21,600 bases of DNA. It comes from Pseudomonadota bacterium (lineage in GTDB: Bacteria > Pseudomonadota > Alphaproteobacteria > Rhizobiales > Beijerinckiaceae). Of this stretch, positions 14,586 through 21,600 are shown piece after piece; the stretch's first letter is position 1, and each line of letters starts with the position of its first letter. The stretch is taken from positions 1 to 21,600 of the forward strand of contig JAEXGT010000074.1 in the NCBI GenBank assembly GCA_023450615.1, given 5' to 3'. The notes beneath the pieces were generated by a model. It saw only the letters and a program-made list of their open reading frames with translations, did no database searches and was not told the origin of the DNA. A program made the translations under genes and the position numbers.

Positions 14586-15284
14586 TTAGCGCTTGCGAGC
14601 CTTCGAGGGGCTCTTGCGAGCGGTCGTCGAACGCTTTGCGACCTTGCCGGACTTCTTCGTAGCGGAAGTGCGGCTGGAAGCGGCTGCTGCGCGCTTCGTC
14701 GTGGTCTTCTTGGCAGCGGTCTTGCGAGCCGAAGCCTTCACTGCGCTGCGGCTAGCGCTGCGAGCGGGAGACTTGCGGGCCGTAGACGTACGGGCCGTGG
14801 AAGCACGAGCCGTGGTCTTGCGGGCAGCAGTCTTACGGGCTGCGGGCTTGCGAGCAGCGGTCGACTTACGGGCGGTCGACTTCACTGCCGACTTGGCAGC
14901 GGTCTTGCGAGCCGTGGTCTTCTTCGCAGCGGTCTTCTTCGCAACGGTCTTCTTGGCGGCAGACTTCTTGGCCGAGGACTTCACAGCCGTCTTGGCGGTT
15001 GTCTTCTTGGCAGCGGTCTTGCGAGCCGTTGTCTTCTTGGCAGAGGACTTCGCCGTGGACTTGGCGGCCGACTTGGCCGTGGTCTTCTTGGCAGCAGTCT
15101 TCTTAGCAGCAGTTTTCTTCGCAGCGGTCTTCGTGCCGGCCTTCGTGCTCTTGCGAGCCGAGGAAGTGCTGGCCTTCTTCGCGCTGGACTTGGAGCTCTT
15201 CTTAGCTCCGCTCTTCTTGGTGCGGGTCGCACCGGTGTCACCCGTGAACAGTGCTGTCAGCGGGTTCTTGGTATCTGTCGGCAT
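14586..15284 (-). CDS. Histone H1/AlgP-like Ala/Lys/Thr-rich repeat protein
   Basis: A 232-aa, extremely basic low-complexity protein. After a roughly 20-residue ordered start (MPTDTKNPLTALFTGDTG) it is almost wholly Lys, Ala, Thr, Ser and Arg, with many tandem copies of the pentad AAKKT and its variants (TAARK, TTARA, STARK) and a KARKR end. Such tails resemble eukaryotic histone H1 C-termini and the bacterial AlgP, Hc1 and BpH1 proteins, which bind DNA non-specifically and compact the nucleoid. The start at 15284 is set by a GAAGGAGG ribosome site; an upstream GTG-type extension to 15512 is not credible. The repeats suggest length variation between strains. The gene symbol is withheld because the repeats alone do not establish orthology. 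Confidence 0.85.
   Translation of the reverse strand: MPTDTKNPLTALFTGDTGATRTKKSGAKKSSKSSAKKASTSSARKSTKAGTKTAAKKTAAKKTAAKKTTAKSAAKSTAKSSAKKTTARKTAAKKTTAKTAVKSSAKKSAAKKTVAKKTAAKKTTARKTAAKSAVKSTARKSTAARKPAARKTAARKTTARASTARTSTARKSPARSASRSAVKASARKTAAKKTTTKRAAAASSRTSATKKSGKVAKRSTTARKSPSKARKR
14704..15028. repeat. Internal DNA repeats of the H1-like gene
   Basis: A 28-base stretch starting GTCTTCTTGGCAGCGG at 14704 recurs exactly at 15001-15028. Many shorter partial copies (CTTCTTGGCAG, GTCTTGCGAGCC) lie between and after. They encode the AAKKT/ARKTAAKK pentads and are likely sites of slippage or recombination. Confidence 0.7.
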
Positions 15285-15931
15285 AGCCGCCTCCTTCAAG
15301 GGCCTTCGCGTGCAACCGTCACGCTTGCAAGGCAACGTCGTTATACCAAGCGGGTTCCGATTAACGGAAAGTGTAGAAAGTAGAACTCGCACTTTTTCTG
15401 TGGATACTTTGAGCGGAAAAGGTGCCTGAACTTGCTCTTTCAGTGGTCGATAGAAGGCGCTCGAAGCGACTCGCGATGTCTCTTCTTCCGAGTGTTGAAC
15501 ATCACTTCGCATGTATCAGACTAGTTTTGCATGCTACTTGAAACACATTTCTTTTCAATGGCTTATAGGAGTGATGCTGGTCGCAGGCGCTCGATTTCGC
15601 ACGTGCTGCACAGGTCAAAAAACCGTTCGTTGCGAGAGGCTTGGATGCGATCTTGAAAGTGGAGTCGAGGCGGCTTCCGAGGGGTAAAATTTTTTTTCGC
15701 GATCAACATCGAAAAACTCGTCTCGGAGGTGCTCGCGATGCTCATTGGCGCGTCGCGTGACTCAAGAATCACTTTTCGATCGCCTTAACGTAGCGACAGG
15801 AGCGGAGTCTGAATCGACTTTCATCCGCTCGTCGTCGACGGACACGCGGCAACCTGCCTCCTGCTCGACCCTTCACGCGGTGCGCGAGGCAGGATAAGCG
15901 AAGGGATCGCACATCTCCATCGTGGTCCATC
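15285..15931. other. 647-bp divergent intergenic region (H1-like gene / EamA gene)
   Basis: No supported gene. It contains the H1-like gene's 5' region, with a candidate extended -10 (TGGTATAAC on the minus strand, 15340-15348), an A/T-rich patch with a run of eight T near 15690-15697, and an 8-bp inverted repeat, CCTGCCTC (15853-15860) with GAGGCAGG (15886-15893), about 38 bases before the EamA start. A minus-strand 69-codon frame at 15563-15772 lacks a ribosome site and looks spurious. The length is unusual for a region flanked by two simple genes. Confidence 0.4.
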
Positions 15932-16798
15932 TTGCCTCATCGCAATCTCCTCGTCGTCGTCGCCTGGATGAGCGGCGCTCTCCTTGCTTTCTCGGCAACA
16001 GCCGTTGCCGTGCGCGCGCTTGCGCCGGCCTTCTCGGTGTTTGAAATGCTGGCGGTCCGCAACCTCGCCGGCGTTGCGATCCTACTCGTTCTGGCAGGGT
16101 TCAAGCCGGAGCTGAGGCCAGGGCTGAAGCCACGGCGCTTCACGCTTCATCTGGCGCGCAACGTCCTGCATTTCGCAGGCACGGACGGCTGGGCCTATGG
16201 TCTCACCCTGCTGCCGCTCGCCACTGTTTTCGCGCTTGAGTTCACGACGCCCGCATGGGTCGCGCTGCTTGCGATCCCGCTGCTTCAGGAGCGGATGACA
16301 CGAGGGCGTTTGGTGGCCGTGGTGCTGGGTTTTGCAGGGGTTCTCATCATTCTCCGTCCTGGCCTGGAAACCTTGCAGCCAGCCAGTTTCCTGATGCTGG
16401 GAGTGGCCTTTTCCTTTGCTCTCGTCGCCATCATGACGAAGCGGCTGACGCGGACGGAGAGCACCTTCTCGATCCTCTTCTTCATGAACCTTCTGCAATT
16501 GCCGATGAACCTCGCGGGCGTCGGTCGGGCGTTCTGGCTCGCTATCGAACCGCACCATGTCCTGCCCTTCATCGTCATCTGCGCGGGCGGCCTGCTCTCG
16601 CATTACTGCCTCACCAATGCCTATCGCCGCGGCGATGCCACCATGGTCGTGCCGCTCGACTTCATGCGCATTCCCCTGATCGCCCTTGTGGGCTGGCAGT
16701 TCTATGGTGAGCCGCTCGATCCATACGTGTTCGTCGGCAGCGCCTGCATCGTTGTCGGCCTTCTCTACAGCCTGAACAGAGAGGCGAAAGCATCATGA
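15932..16798 (+). CDS. DMT-superfamily (EamA) transporter
   Basis: A 288-aa integral membrane protein with about ten hydrophobic helices arranged as two EamA repeats (about 10-135 and 150-280). Helix 1 contains AWMSGALLAFSATA, helix 4 LATVFALEFTTPAW, and the second repeat GGLLSHYCLTNAYRRGDATMVVPLDF, all typical of drug/metabolite exporters. The TTG at 15932 has no clear Shine-Dalgarno. An ATG at 15968 would remove the conserved start of helix 1, so I keep the TTG with reservation. The last four bases overlap the helicase start (ATGA), implying co-transcription. The substrate is unknown. Confidence 0.87.
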   Translation: MPHRNLLVVVAWMSGALLAFSATAVAVRALAPAFSVFEMLAVRNLAGVAILLVLAGFKPELRPGLKPRRFTLHLARNVLHFAGTDGWAYGLTLLPLATVFALEFTTPAWVALLAIPLLQERMTRGRLVAVVLGFAGVLIILRPGLETLQPASFLMLGVAFSFALVAIMTKRLTRTESTFSILFFMNLLQLPMNLAGVGRAFWLAIEPHHVLPFIVICAGGLLSHYCLTNAYRRGDATMVVPLDFMRIPLIALVGWQFYGEPLDPYVFVGSACIVVGLLYSLNREAKAS

Positions 16799-17886
16799 CC
16801 TGGTCACCGCAGCAGGACGCTGCTTTGAAGGCCGTGGCCGATTGGCTCAAGCGCGGAGATCGCCCCGTCTTCCGTCTCTTTGGATATGCGGGCACGGGCA
16901 AGACGACGCTTGCGCGGCATATCGCGGAGGGTGTCGATGGCGAGGTGTCCTTCGGCGCCTATACCGGCAAGGCCGCACTCGTTCTGCGCAACAAGGGATG
17001 CAAGGATGCGTCCACCATCCATTCCATGATCTACCGGTCGCGGGAGGGAGACGAGAACGGGCCGCAATTCGTCATCAACCGGCAGAGTCAGGCCGCCAAG
17101 TCCGACCTCATCGTGATCGACGAATGCTCCATGGTGGACGAGGAGCTGGGGCGGGATCTGCTGTCGTTCGGCAAGCCCGTCCTCGTGCTGGGCGATCCGG
17201 CGCAATTGCCACCGGTGAAGGGCGGCGGCTTCTTCACGGAGGCCGAGCCGGACGTGATGCTGACCGAGGTGCATCGTCAGGCCAAGGACAACCCCATCGT
17301 TCACCTGTCCCTGATGGTGCGCGAAGGCGGCAGGCTCGAGCCCGGCACCTATGGCGAGAGCCGGATCATCCGCCGCCGCGAGATCGATTCCGCCACCGTG
17401 ATGGCCGCTGATCAGGTGCTGGTCGGATTGAACAAGACGCGCCGTCTCTACAACGCGCGTCTGCGGGAATTGAACGGTTACCGCGATCCGATGCCGGCCG
17501 CCGGCGAGAAGCTCGTGTGCCTGCGCAACGACAAGACCAAGGGGCTGCTCAACGGCGGCACCTGGAGCATCCAGGCGCTGCGCGGCATCCGTAACGATTT
17601 CGTGCGCATGGATGTGGTGGCCGACGACGATGCGCGCCGCAGGGCGGTGGAGGTCGCAGTTCACAAGGCTTTCTTCCTCGGGACAGAAGAAGAGGTGGCC
17701 TTCGCCCTGCGCCGGGAATCCGATGAATTCACTTACGGCTACGCGCTGACCGTTCACAAGGCGCAGGGCTCGCAATGGGACGACCTCGTGCTTTTCGACG
17801 AGTCTTATGCCTTCCGCGAGCATCGCAGCCGCTGGCTCTATACGGGGCTCACCCGTGCCGCCGACAAGGTGACCGTGGTCATGTGA
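16795..17886 (+). CDS. ATP-dependent RecD/Dda-like DNA helicase (SF1B)
   Basis: A 363-aa compact superfamily 1 helicase. Walker A is GYAGTGKTT (30-38), motif Ia lies near TGKAA (57-61), Walker B has Asp109-Glu110 in VIDECSMV, motif III is GDPAQLPPV (133-141) with HRQ at 160-162, motif V is TVHKAQGSQWDD (319-330), and motif VI is YTGLTRAADKV (349-359). This layout matches the AAA_30/UvrD_C_2 proteins near RecD2 and phage T4 Dda. It lacks the long N-terminal region of RecD2, so it resembles the minimal Dda type. A role in repair or restart is inferred. It is translationally coupled to the EamA gene, though the two have no evident functional link. Confidence 0.92.
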   Translation: MTWSPQQDAALKAVADWLKRGDRPVFRLFGYAGTGKTTLARHIAEGVDGEVSFGAYTGKAALVLRNKGCKDASTIHSMIYRSREGDENGPQFVINRQSQAAKSDLIVIDECSMVDEELGRDLLSFGKPVLVLGDPAQLPPVKGGGFFTEAEPDVMLTEVHRQAKDNPIVHLSLMVREGGRLEPGTYGESRIIRRREIDSATVMAADQVLVGLNKTRRLYNARLRELNGYRDPMPAAGEKLVCLRNDKTKGLLNGGTWSIQALRGIRNDFVRMDVVADDDARRRAVEVAVHKAFFLGTEEEVAFALRRESDEFTYGYALTVHKAQGSQWDDLVLFDESYAFREHRSRWLYTGLTRAADKVTVVM

Positions 17887-17958
17887 GGCCTGAGAGGAAC
17901 CCCGGCTCGACCCCGGCGCTTATATGTCAAGCTGAACCGTTCTCGACGAGGCCTGCAT

Positions 17959-18132
17959 ATGCTGAAATGGGCGCTGATCTTTCTTGTGGTGTCGCTGGTC
18001 GCCGGAGCCCTGGGCTTCACCGGAGTCGCTTCGGGCGCGAAGACTATCGCCAAGATCCTGTTCGGCCTGTTCCTGCTTGCCTTCATCATTCTGGTGCTTC
18101 TGGCCTGGAGCGCGGGCCAGCTCATCTTCTGA
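17959..18132 (+). CDS. DUF1328 small membrane protein
   Basis: A 57-aa protein starting MLKWALIFLVVSLVAGALGF and ending SAGQLIF, with two hydrophobic helices (about 4-20 and 33-50) separated by TGVASGAKTIAKI. This is the DUF1328 (YtjA-like) family, widespread in proteobacteria and without a known function. GAGG at 17948-17951 lies 7 bases before the ATG. It sits 72 bp after the helicase. Confidence 0.9.
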   Translation: MLKWALIFLVVSLVAGALGFTGVASGAKTIAKILFGLFLLAFIILVLLAWSAGQLIF

Positions 18133-18167
18133 GCATGTCCGGCGGGATAAAATCCCAGAATGTCGAT

Positions 18168-18186
18168 GCATGCGCCGAGCGCATGC
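18168..18186. repeat. Stem-loop downstream of the DUF1328 gene
   Basis: GCATGCG (18168-18174) pairs with CGCATGC (18180-18186) around a 5-base loop. A smaller hairpin, GGGAT/ATCCC at 18144-18156, precedes it. Neither has a T run, so a terminator role for the DUF1328 transcript is only possible. Confidence 0.35.
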
Positions 18187-18323
18187 GGTCCTTGCTCCCG
18201 GCGCACTCCTTCTCGCGGCAAAAGCCCTTATGAGGATCATTCCTTTTTTGCGTTTCAATGTGCCGAGTTGAAACTTTATGTCTCATCGGCTCGTTGAAAA
18301 CTTCTATTCGTGAGAGAAACGCC

Positions 18324-19412
18324 ATGAAACGCCGCGCATTCCTCAAGGCTGCTACCCTGGGTGCAGCAGCAGGTGCCGTCGCCAAGCCCGCCATCGCCCA
18401 ATCGAATCCGGAGATCCGTTGGCGCTTGACCTCCGCCTTCCCGAAGTCCCTCGATACGCTTTACGGCGGTGGCGAGACCTTCGCGAGGCTCGTGGCCGAA
18501 GCGACGGACGGCAAGTTTCTGATCCAGCCCTTCGCGCCGGGCGAGATCGTCGGCACGCCGCAGGCTGCCGATGCGATCGCGGCCGGAACGGTCGAGATGG
18601 GTCACACCTGCTCCTACTATTATGTCGGCAAGGATCCGACCTTCGCCATCGGCACCAATCTGCCTTTCGGCCTGAACTCTCGCCAGACCAATGCCTGGCT
18701 CTACCACGGCGGCGGCAATGAGCTGCTGAACGAGTTCTACGCCAAGCACAACATCTACGCGCTTCCCGCGGGCAACACGGGTGCGCAGATGGGCGGCTGG
18801 TTCCGCAAAGAGATCAAGACCGTCGACGACCTGAAGGGCCTCAAGATGCGCATTGCGGGTCTTGCCGGTCAGATCATGGCGAAGCTCGGCGTCGTGCCGC
18901 AGCAGATCGCAGGCGGTGATCTCTATCCGTCCCTCGAGCGCGGCACCATCGACGCCGCCGAGTGGGTGGCGCCTTACGACGACGACAAGCTCGGTCTCAA
19001 CAAGGTTGCGCCGTACTACTACTACCCGGGCTTCTGGGAAGGTGGTCCGGCCATTCACATGTTCATCAACCTGCAGAAGTGGAATGAGCTGCCGAAGTCC
19101 TATCAGGCGGCAATGCAGGCTGCGGCGGGCTACGTGAACGTGGATACGCAGGCCAAGTACGACGCCAAGAACCCGGCCGGTCTGCGCAACCTGATCAGCA
19201 ACGGCGCGCAGCTGCGTCCGTTCTCGCAGGAGATCATGGAAGCGTCCCTGAAGGCGGCCAACGAGATCTACGACGAGATCTCGGCCAAGAACCCGGACTT
19301 CAAGAAGATCTACGACAGCTACAGGGCGTTCCGGAACGAAGAATATCTCTGGTTCCAAGTGGCGGAATACGCCTACGATACCTTCCTGATCCGCGCTCGC
19401 GCGCGCGGCTGA
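18324..19412 (+). CDS. TRAP transporter substrate-binding protein (DctP family, TakP-like), Tat-exported
   Basis: A 362-aa periplasmic binding protein. The N-terminus MKRRAFLKAATLGAAAG is a twin-arginine signal with probable cleavage after AIA (residue 25). The core has KMRIAG with Arg176, the usual carboxylate-binding arginine, and GTIDAAEWVAPYDDDKLG near 207-224 followed by YYYPGFWEGG, closely resembling Rhodobacter TakP, which binds 2-oxo acids. The ATG at 18324 is chosen because it begins the Tat signal; a longer frame from 18258 adds 22 residues without signal character. No DctQ/DctM membrane subunits adjoin it, and a strong terminator follows, so the permease must be encoded elsewhere. 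Confidence 0.92.
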   Translation: MKRRAFLKAATLGAAAGAVAKPAIAQSNPEIRWRLTSAFPKSLDTLYGGGETFARLVAEATDGKFLIQPFAPGEIVGTPQAADAIAAGTVEMGHTCSYYYVGKDPTFAIGTNLPFGLNSRQTNAWLYHGGGNELLNEFYAKHNIYALPAGNTGAQMGGWFRKEIKTVDDLKGLKMRIAGLAGQIMAKLGVVPQQIAGGDLYPSLERGTIDAAEWVAPYDDDKLGLNKVAPYYYYPGFWEGGPAIHMFINLQKWNELPKSYQAAMQAAAGYVNVDTQAKYDAKNPAGLRNLISNGAQLRPFSQEIMEASLKAANEIYDEISAKNPDFKKIYDSYRAFRNEEYLWFQVAEYAYDTFLIRARARG

Positions 19413-19430
19413 TCTGTCAGGGCAGAAAAG

Positions 19431-19459
19431 AAAAGGCGGGCTTCAGGCCCGCCTTTTTT
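19431..19459. terminator. Bidirectional terminator between TRAP and lytic transglycosylase genes
   Basis: AAAAGGCGGGC (19431-19441) and GCCCGCCTTTT (19447-19457) form an 11-bp stem with a 5-base loop. A run of six T ends at 19459 on the plus strand. On the minus strand the stem is followed by TTTTCTTTT. It serves both convergent genes. Confidence 0.92.
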
Positions 19460-19465
19460 GTGCCG

Positions 19466-20299
19466 TTACTGGCTCGGGAAGGCCGATGTGTCGCCGCCGG
19501 CGAGCTTCGTCGCGTAATAGGCGATTGTCTGCGAATAGACCTGCGACTTGTTCCAGCCGCGGATCGCTTCGAAATTCTGGGTGCCGGGCTCCCAGCCTCC
19601 GCCTCTCACCCAGCCATGACCCTTGAGATAATTCGCTGTCGAGGCCAGTACGTCGGCGGGGCTGCGCAGCAGATCGGCGCGTCCGTCGCCATCGAAGTCG
19701 ACCGCGTATTTCACGTAGCTCGAAGGCATGAACTGAGTCTGCCCCATTTCTCCCGCCCACGCGCCACGCATTTCGGCGGGCGTGAGATCGCCCCGGTCGA
19801 CGATGCGCAGAGCATCGAACAGATGGGCCTGGAAGAACTCCGTGCGGCGGCAATCATAAGCGAGTGTCGCAACCGAGCGGATGACGGGAAGATTGCCCTT
19901 CACCGCGCCGAAATCGGTCTCCAGCCCCCAGATGGCGACGAGCACGGGGGCAGGCACGCCGAAGCGCTGCTCGATGCGCGCGAGAGTGGCCGCATGGCGC
20001 TTGAGCATGTTGGCGCCGCCTTTCAAGCGGGCGGGGGAAACCATGCGCCCGGCAAATTGCTGAAAGCTCTGCTTGAACACGCCCTGGCCGCGATCGCGCT
20101 TGAGAACGTTTTGATCGAGGGTCACTCCCGACAAGCCCTGCCGCACGGCTTCCGGCGAAATCCCCCGCGCCACGGCCTCCCGTTCGATGTCGCCGAGCCA
20201 TTTCTCAAAACCTGCCGGATCGCGGCATGTGGCTGCCGAAGCGGATCCTGCAGCAAGCAGGAGGGCTGCAATGAATGAAGCGCGCGTGAGGGCCTTCAT
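19466..20299 (-). CDS. Lytic murein transglycosylase, MltB-type
   Basis: A 277-aa exported enzyme that cleaves the MurNAc-GlcNAc bond with 1,6-anhydro product formation. A signal peptide spans about 1-22 (ALLLAAGSASA). Residues about 27-270 form the SLT_2 domain of family 3. The probable catalytic Glu127 lies in IWGLETDFG, with GEMGQTQFMPSSY at 183-195 and FDGDGRADL at 202-210. Cys25 follows the signal peptide, but the context is not a lipobox, so it is probably soluble, unlike E. coli MltB. No C-terminal peptidoglycan-binding domain is present. The ATG at 20299 follows AGGAGA by 7 bases; a frame extending upstream to 20497 runs into the divergent gene and is rejected. Confidence 0.93.
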   Translation of the reverse strand: MKALTRASFIAALLLAAGSASAATCRDPAGFEKWLGDIEREAVARGISPEAVRQGLSGVTLDQNVLKRDRGQGVFKQSFQQFAGRMVSPARLKGGANMLKRHAATLARIEQRFGVPAPVLVAIWGLETDFGAVKGNLPVIRSVATLAYDCRRTEFFQAHLFDALRIVDRGDLTPAEMRGAWAGEMGQTQFMPSSYVKYAVDFDGDGRADLLRSPADVLASTANYLKGHGWVRGGGWEPGTQNFEAIRGWNKSQVYSQTIAYYATKLAGGDTSAFPSQ

Positions 20300-20417
20300 G
20301 TGTTCTCTCCTGAAATCGTTGAGTTGAGAACGAGGTAGGGCCGCCACACGGCAACTCAAGGCCGCGCTCAATACGCAACTCACCGCAGGATGAGAGCGTT
20401 GCCATAGGAAGGCCATC

Positions 20418-21071
20418 ATGATCGCCTTGGGGAGTTCGATGATCCAAGCTCTGAAAGTGCTGTCGTGTCCAGCCGCGCTCGCAGCGCTTCTTTGCACGCT
20501 CTCGACGACTCAAGCCGCCAATGTGCCGCTCGCCAATTCGGGATCCTGGCAAGAAACCCTTCAGACACGCTTCGATCCGGATGCGAAGCAGACCCGCGTG
20601 GCGGGACGTGTTGCATCGGGCCTCTGCTTTTCACTCTCCCTGCCTCAGGAATGGCGCGTGCAGACGGGCGGAGCGGAAACCCGGCTGAAAGCGGTTTCCT
20701 CCGATGCCGAACTGAATGTCGGCCTGCGGTCCGCGCACGAACTGCGCGGCATGCCGCAGCCCGATCTTGCAAGCCGCGACGCGGCCCTGCTGCAGCAGGA
20801 TTATGAGAACCTGCTCGGACGTCCCGCGCAATCCGTGTCGCTGGCATCCGCGCCCACGGGAGCGGCGCGCTGGTCGGCGACATGGTTCGACGCCTATCTG
20901 CCGTCCGGCAGCCACGGCATGACCGTCGAGACGCTGATCGTGCCCTTATCAGGCGAGTGGGTGCTCGAACTCTCCGTAACGCAGGTCGAGGAAAAGGAGC
21001 GCTACGAGGCGCTTCTGCATTCGATGCTGGTGGGCCTACGGATCCAGCGCGATTCCGCCTGTGGCGCGTGA
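20418..21071 (+). CDS. Secreted protein of unknown function
   Basis: A 217-aa protein with an N-terminal signal peptide (about 1-34, hydrophobic stretch AALAALLCTLSTTQA) and no other membrane segment. The mature part has VASGLCFSLSLPQEWRV near 65-80, a paired-cysteine possibility (Cys near 70 and near the end in DSACGA), and a final helix VEEKERYEALLHSMLVGLRI. The last portion resembles proteins that evaluate a user-defined peak in ligand-binding folds, but I do not recognise a named family. AGGAAGG precedes the ATG at 20418; a second ATG at 20439 is possible. It is divergent from the transglycosylase, 118 bp apart, so a shared regulatory region is plausible. Confidence 0.75.
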   Translation: MIALGSSMIQALKVLSCPAALAALLCTLSTTQAANVPLANSGSWQETLQTRFDPDAKQTRVAGRVASGLCFSLSLPQEWRVQTGGAETRLKAVSSDAELNVGLRSAHELRGMPQPDLASRDAALLQQDYENLLGRPAQSVSLASAPTGAARWSATWFDAYLPSGSHGMTVETLIVPLSGEWVLELSVTQVEEKERYEALLHSMLVGLRIQRDSACGA

Positions 21072-21145
21072 CGCCGCTCATCCCTTGCTATCTGCTCTCC
21101 CCGAGCGTTATGCCTCATGAAGCCTTGCAAAGAGGATGGCAAGCC

Positions 21146-21571
21146 ATGGACGTGATCATCTATCACAACCCGCAATGCGGAACCTCGCGCAACACGCTCG
21201 GCCTCATCCGGAACGCGGGTATCGAGCCGCATGTCATCGAATATCTGAAGACTCCCCCGACGCGCTTGCTGCTGCGCCAGCTGATCGGGCGCATGGGGTT
21301 GGGCGTTCGCGACGTGATCCGCGAGAAGGGAACGCCTTATCAGGAACTCGGTCTCGATGATCCGTCGCTCAGCGACAACGATCTGCTCGACGCGATGATG
21401 GCTCACCCGATTCTCATCAACAGGCCCATCGTGGTTACGCCCCTCGGCGTGCGGCTCTGCCGTCCCTCCGAGGCCGTCCTCGACATCCTGCCGCCGCAGC
21501 TCGGCGAATTCCGCAAGGAAGACGGCGAGCTGGTCATCGATGCATCCGGACGGCGTGCAGCCACGGCTTAA
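21146..21571 (+). CDS. arsC: ArsC-family arsenate reductase (glutaredoxin-dependent)
   Basis: A 141-aa thioredoxin-fold protein. HNPQCGTSRNTL contains the catalytic Cys11, and NRPIVVTPLGVRLCRPSE contains the expected oxyanion-binding arginines of the E. coli plasmid R773-type ArsC. It would reduce arsenate to arsenite with glutathione and glutaredoxin. No arsR, arsB or acr3 gene adjoins it inside the window, so it may be a chromosomal stand-alone copy or the start of an operon running beyond the edge. The ATG at 21146 is chosen with AGAGGA about 9 bases upstream; an in-frame ATG at 21110 is less likely. Confidence 0.93.
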   Translation: MDVIIYHNPQCGTSRNTLGLIRNAGIEPHVIEYLKTPPTRLLLRQLIGRMGLGVRDVIREKGTPYQELGLDDPSLSDNDLLDAMMAHPILINRPIVVTPLGVRLCRPSEAVLDILPPQLGEFRKEDGELVIDASGRRAATA

Positions 21572-21600
21572 GGTGTTTCCAGCCGCGAGCCGACGGGGAC

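Noticed and set aside
14577..15429. Long plus-strand frames opposite the H1-like gene
   Set aside because: Repeated Lys/Ala/Thr codons leave no stops on the other strand. The products are low-complexity mirrors, while the minus strand has the ribosome site and the H1-like composition.
15563..15772. 69-codon minus-strand frame
   Set aside because: GTG start without a ribosome site and no recognisable sequence character.
16804..17823. 339-codon minus-strand frame opposite the helicase
   Set aside because: The helicase frame carries every expected motif; the antisense frame has none.
1..21600. CRISPR array, phage or defence system
   Set aside because: No regularly spaced direct repeats and no cas, restriction, toxin-antitoxin or phage structural genes were seen. 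The only regular repeats are inside the H1-like coding sequence.

Overview
The window looks like chromosome from a high-GC alphaproteobacterium, probably a Hyphomicrobiales (Methylobacteriaceae, Bosea or Microvirga type). I infer this from the gene set: a Tat-exported TRAP solute-binding protein, MltB-, MepA- and MsrA-type enzymes, a PRC-barrel protein, a DUF1328 protein and an Ala/Lys-rich H1-like protein. No rRNA or marker gene is present to fix the genus.

Region 1 (1 to about 9,400) is a one-directional catabolic cluster with visibly lower GC than the right half. For example, the 60 bases at 9241-9300 have 26 G+C, while 17461-17520 have 40. It opens with a regulatory region holding two copies of the near-palindrome TTTGTGATTACAAA around a sigma70-like promoter. 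Seven genes follow: two short-chain dehydrogenases, a fused alpha+beta E1 of a 2-oxo-acid dehydrogenase complex, its lipoyl E2, an AroE-like dehydrogenase with an altered substrate pocket, a class III (GSA-aminomutase-like) aminotransferase, and an M81 (MlrC-like) metallohydrolase. The first five are nearly contiguous. The last two are translationally coupled behind a 157-bp gap. A plausible scheme is that the dehydrogenases make a 2-oxo acid that E1/E2, with an E3 from elsewhere, turns into an acyl-CoA, while the hydrolase and aminotransferase release and deaminate an amide or amine part. The substrate is unknown, and no transporter or regulator lies inside the window.

Region 2 (about 9,400-10,400) is a scar: a frameshifted IS5-type transposase remnant, about 600 bp of decayed sequence, and a complete tRNA-Ser(GGA) on the minus strand whose 3' end points at the cluster. 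This is the usual layout of a tRNA-associated genomic island, although no integrase or att duplication is visible.

Region 3 (10,400-21,600) is backbone. It holds a small membrane protein, msrA, mepA (convergent with msrA), a membrane-tailed SDR, a PRC-barrel protein, an H1/AlgP-like DNA-binding protein, an EamA transporter overlapping a RecD/Dda-like helicase, a DUF1328 protein, an orphan TRAP binding protein, an MltB-type lytic transglycosylase, a secreted protein of unknown function and an ArsC-family reductase. Convergent pairs are separated by strong stem-loop terminators.
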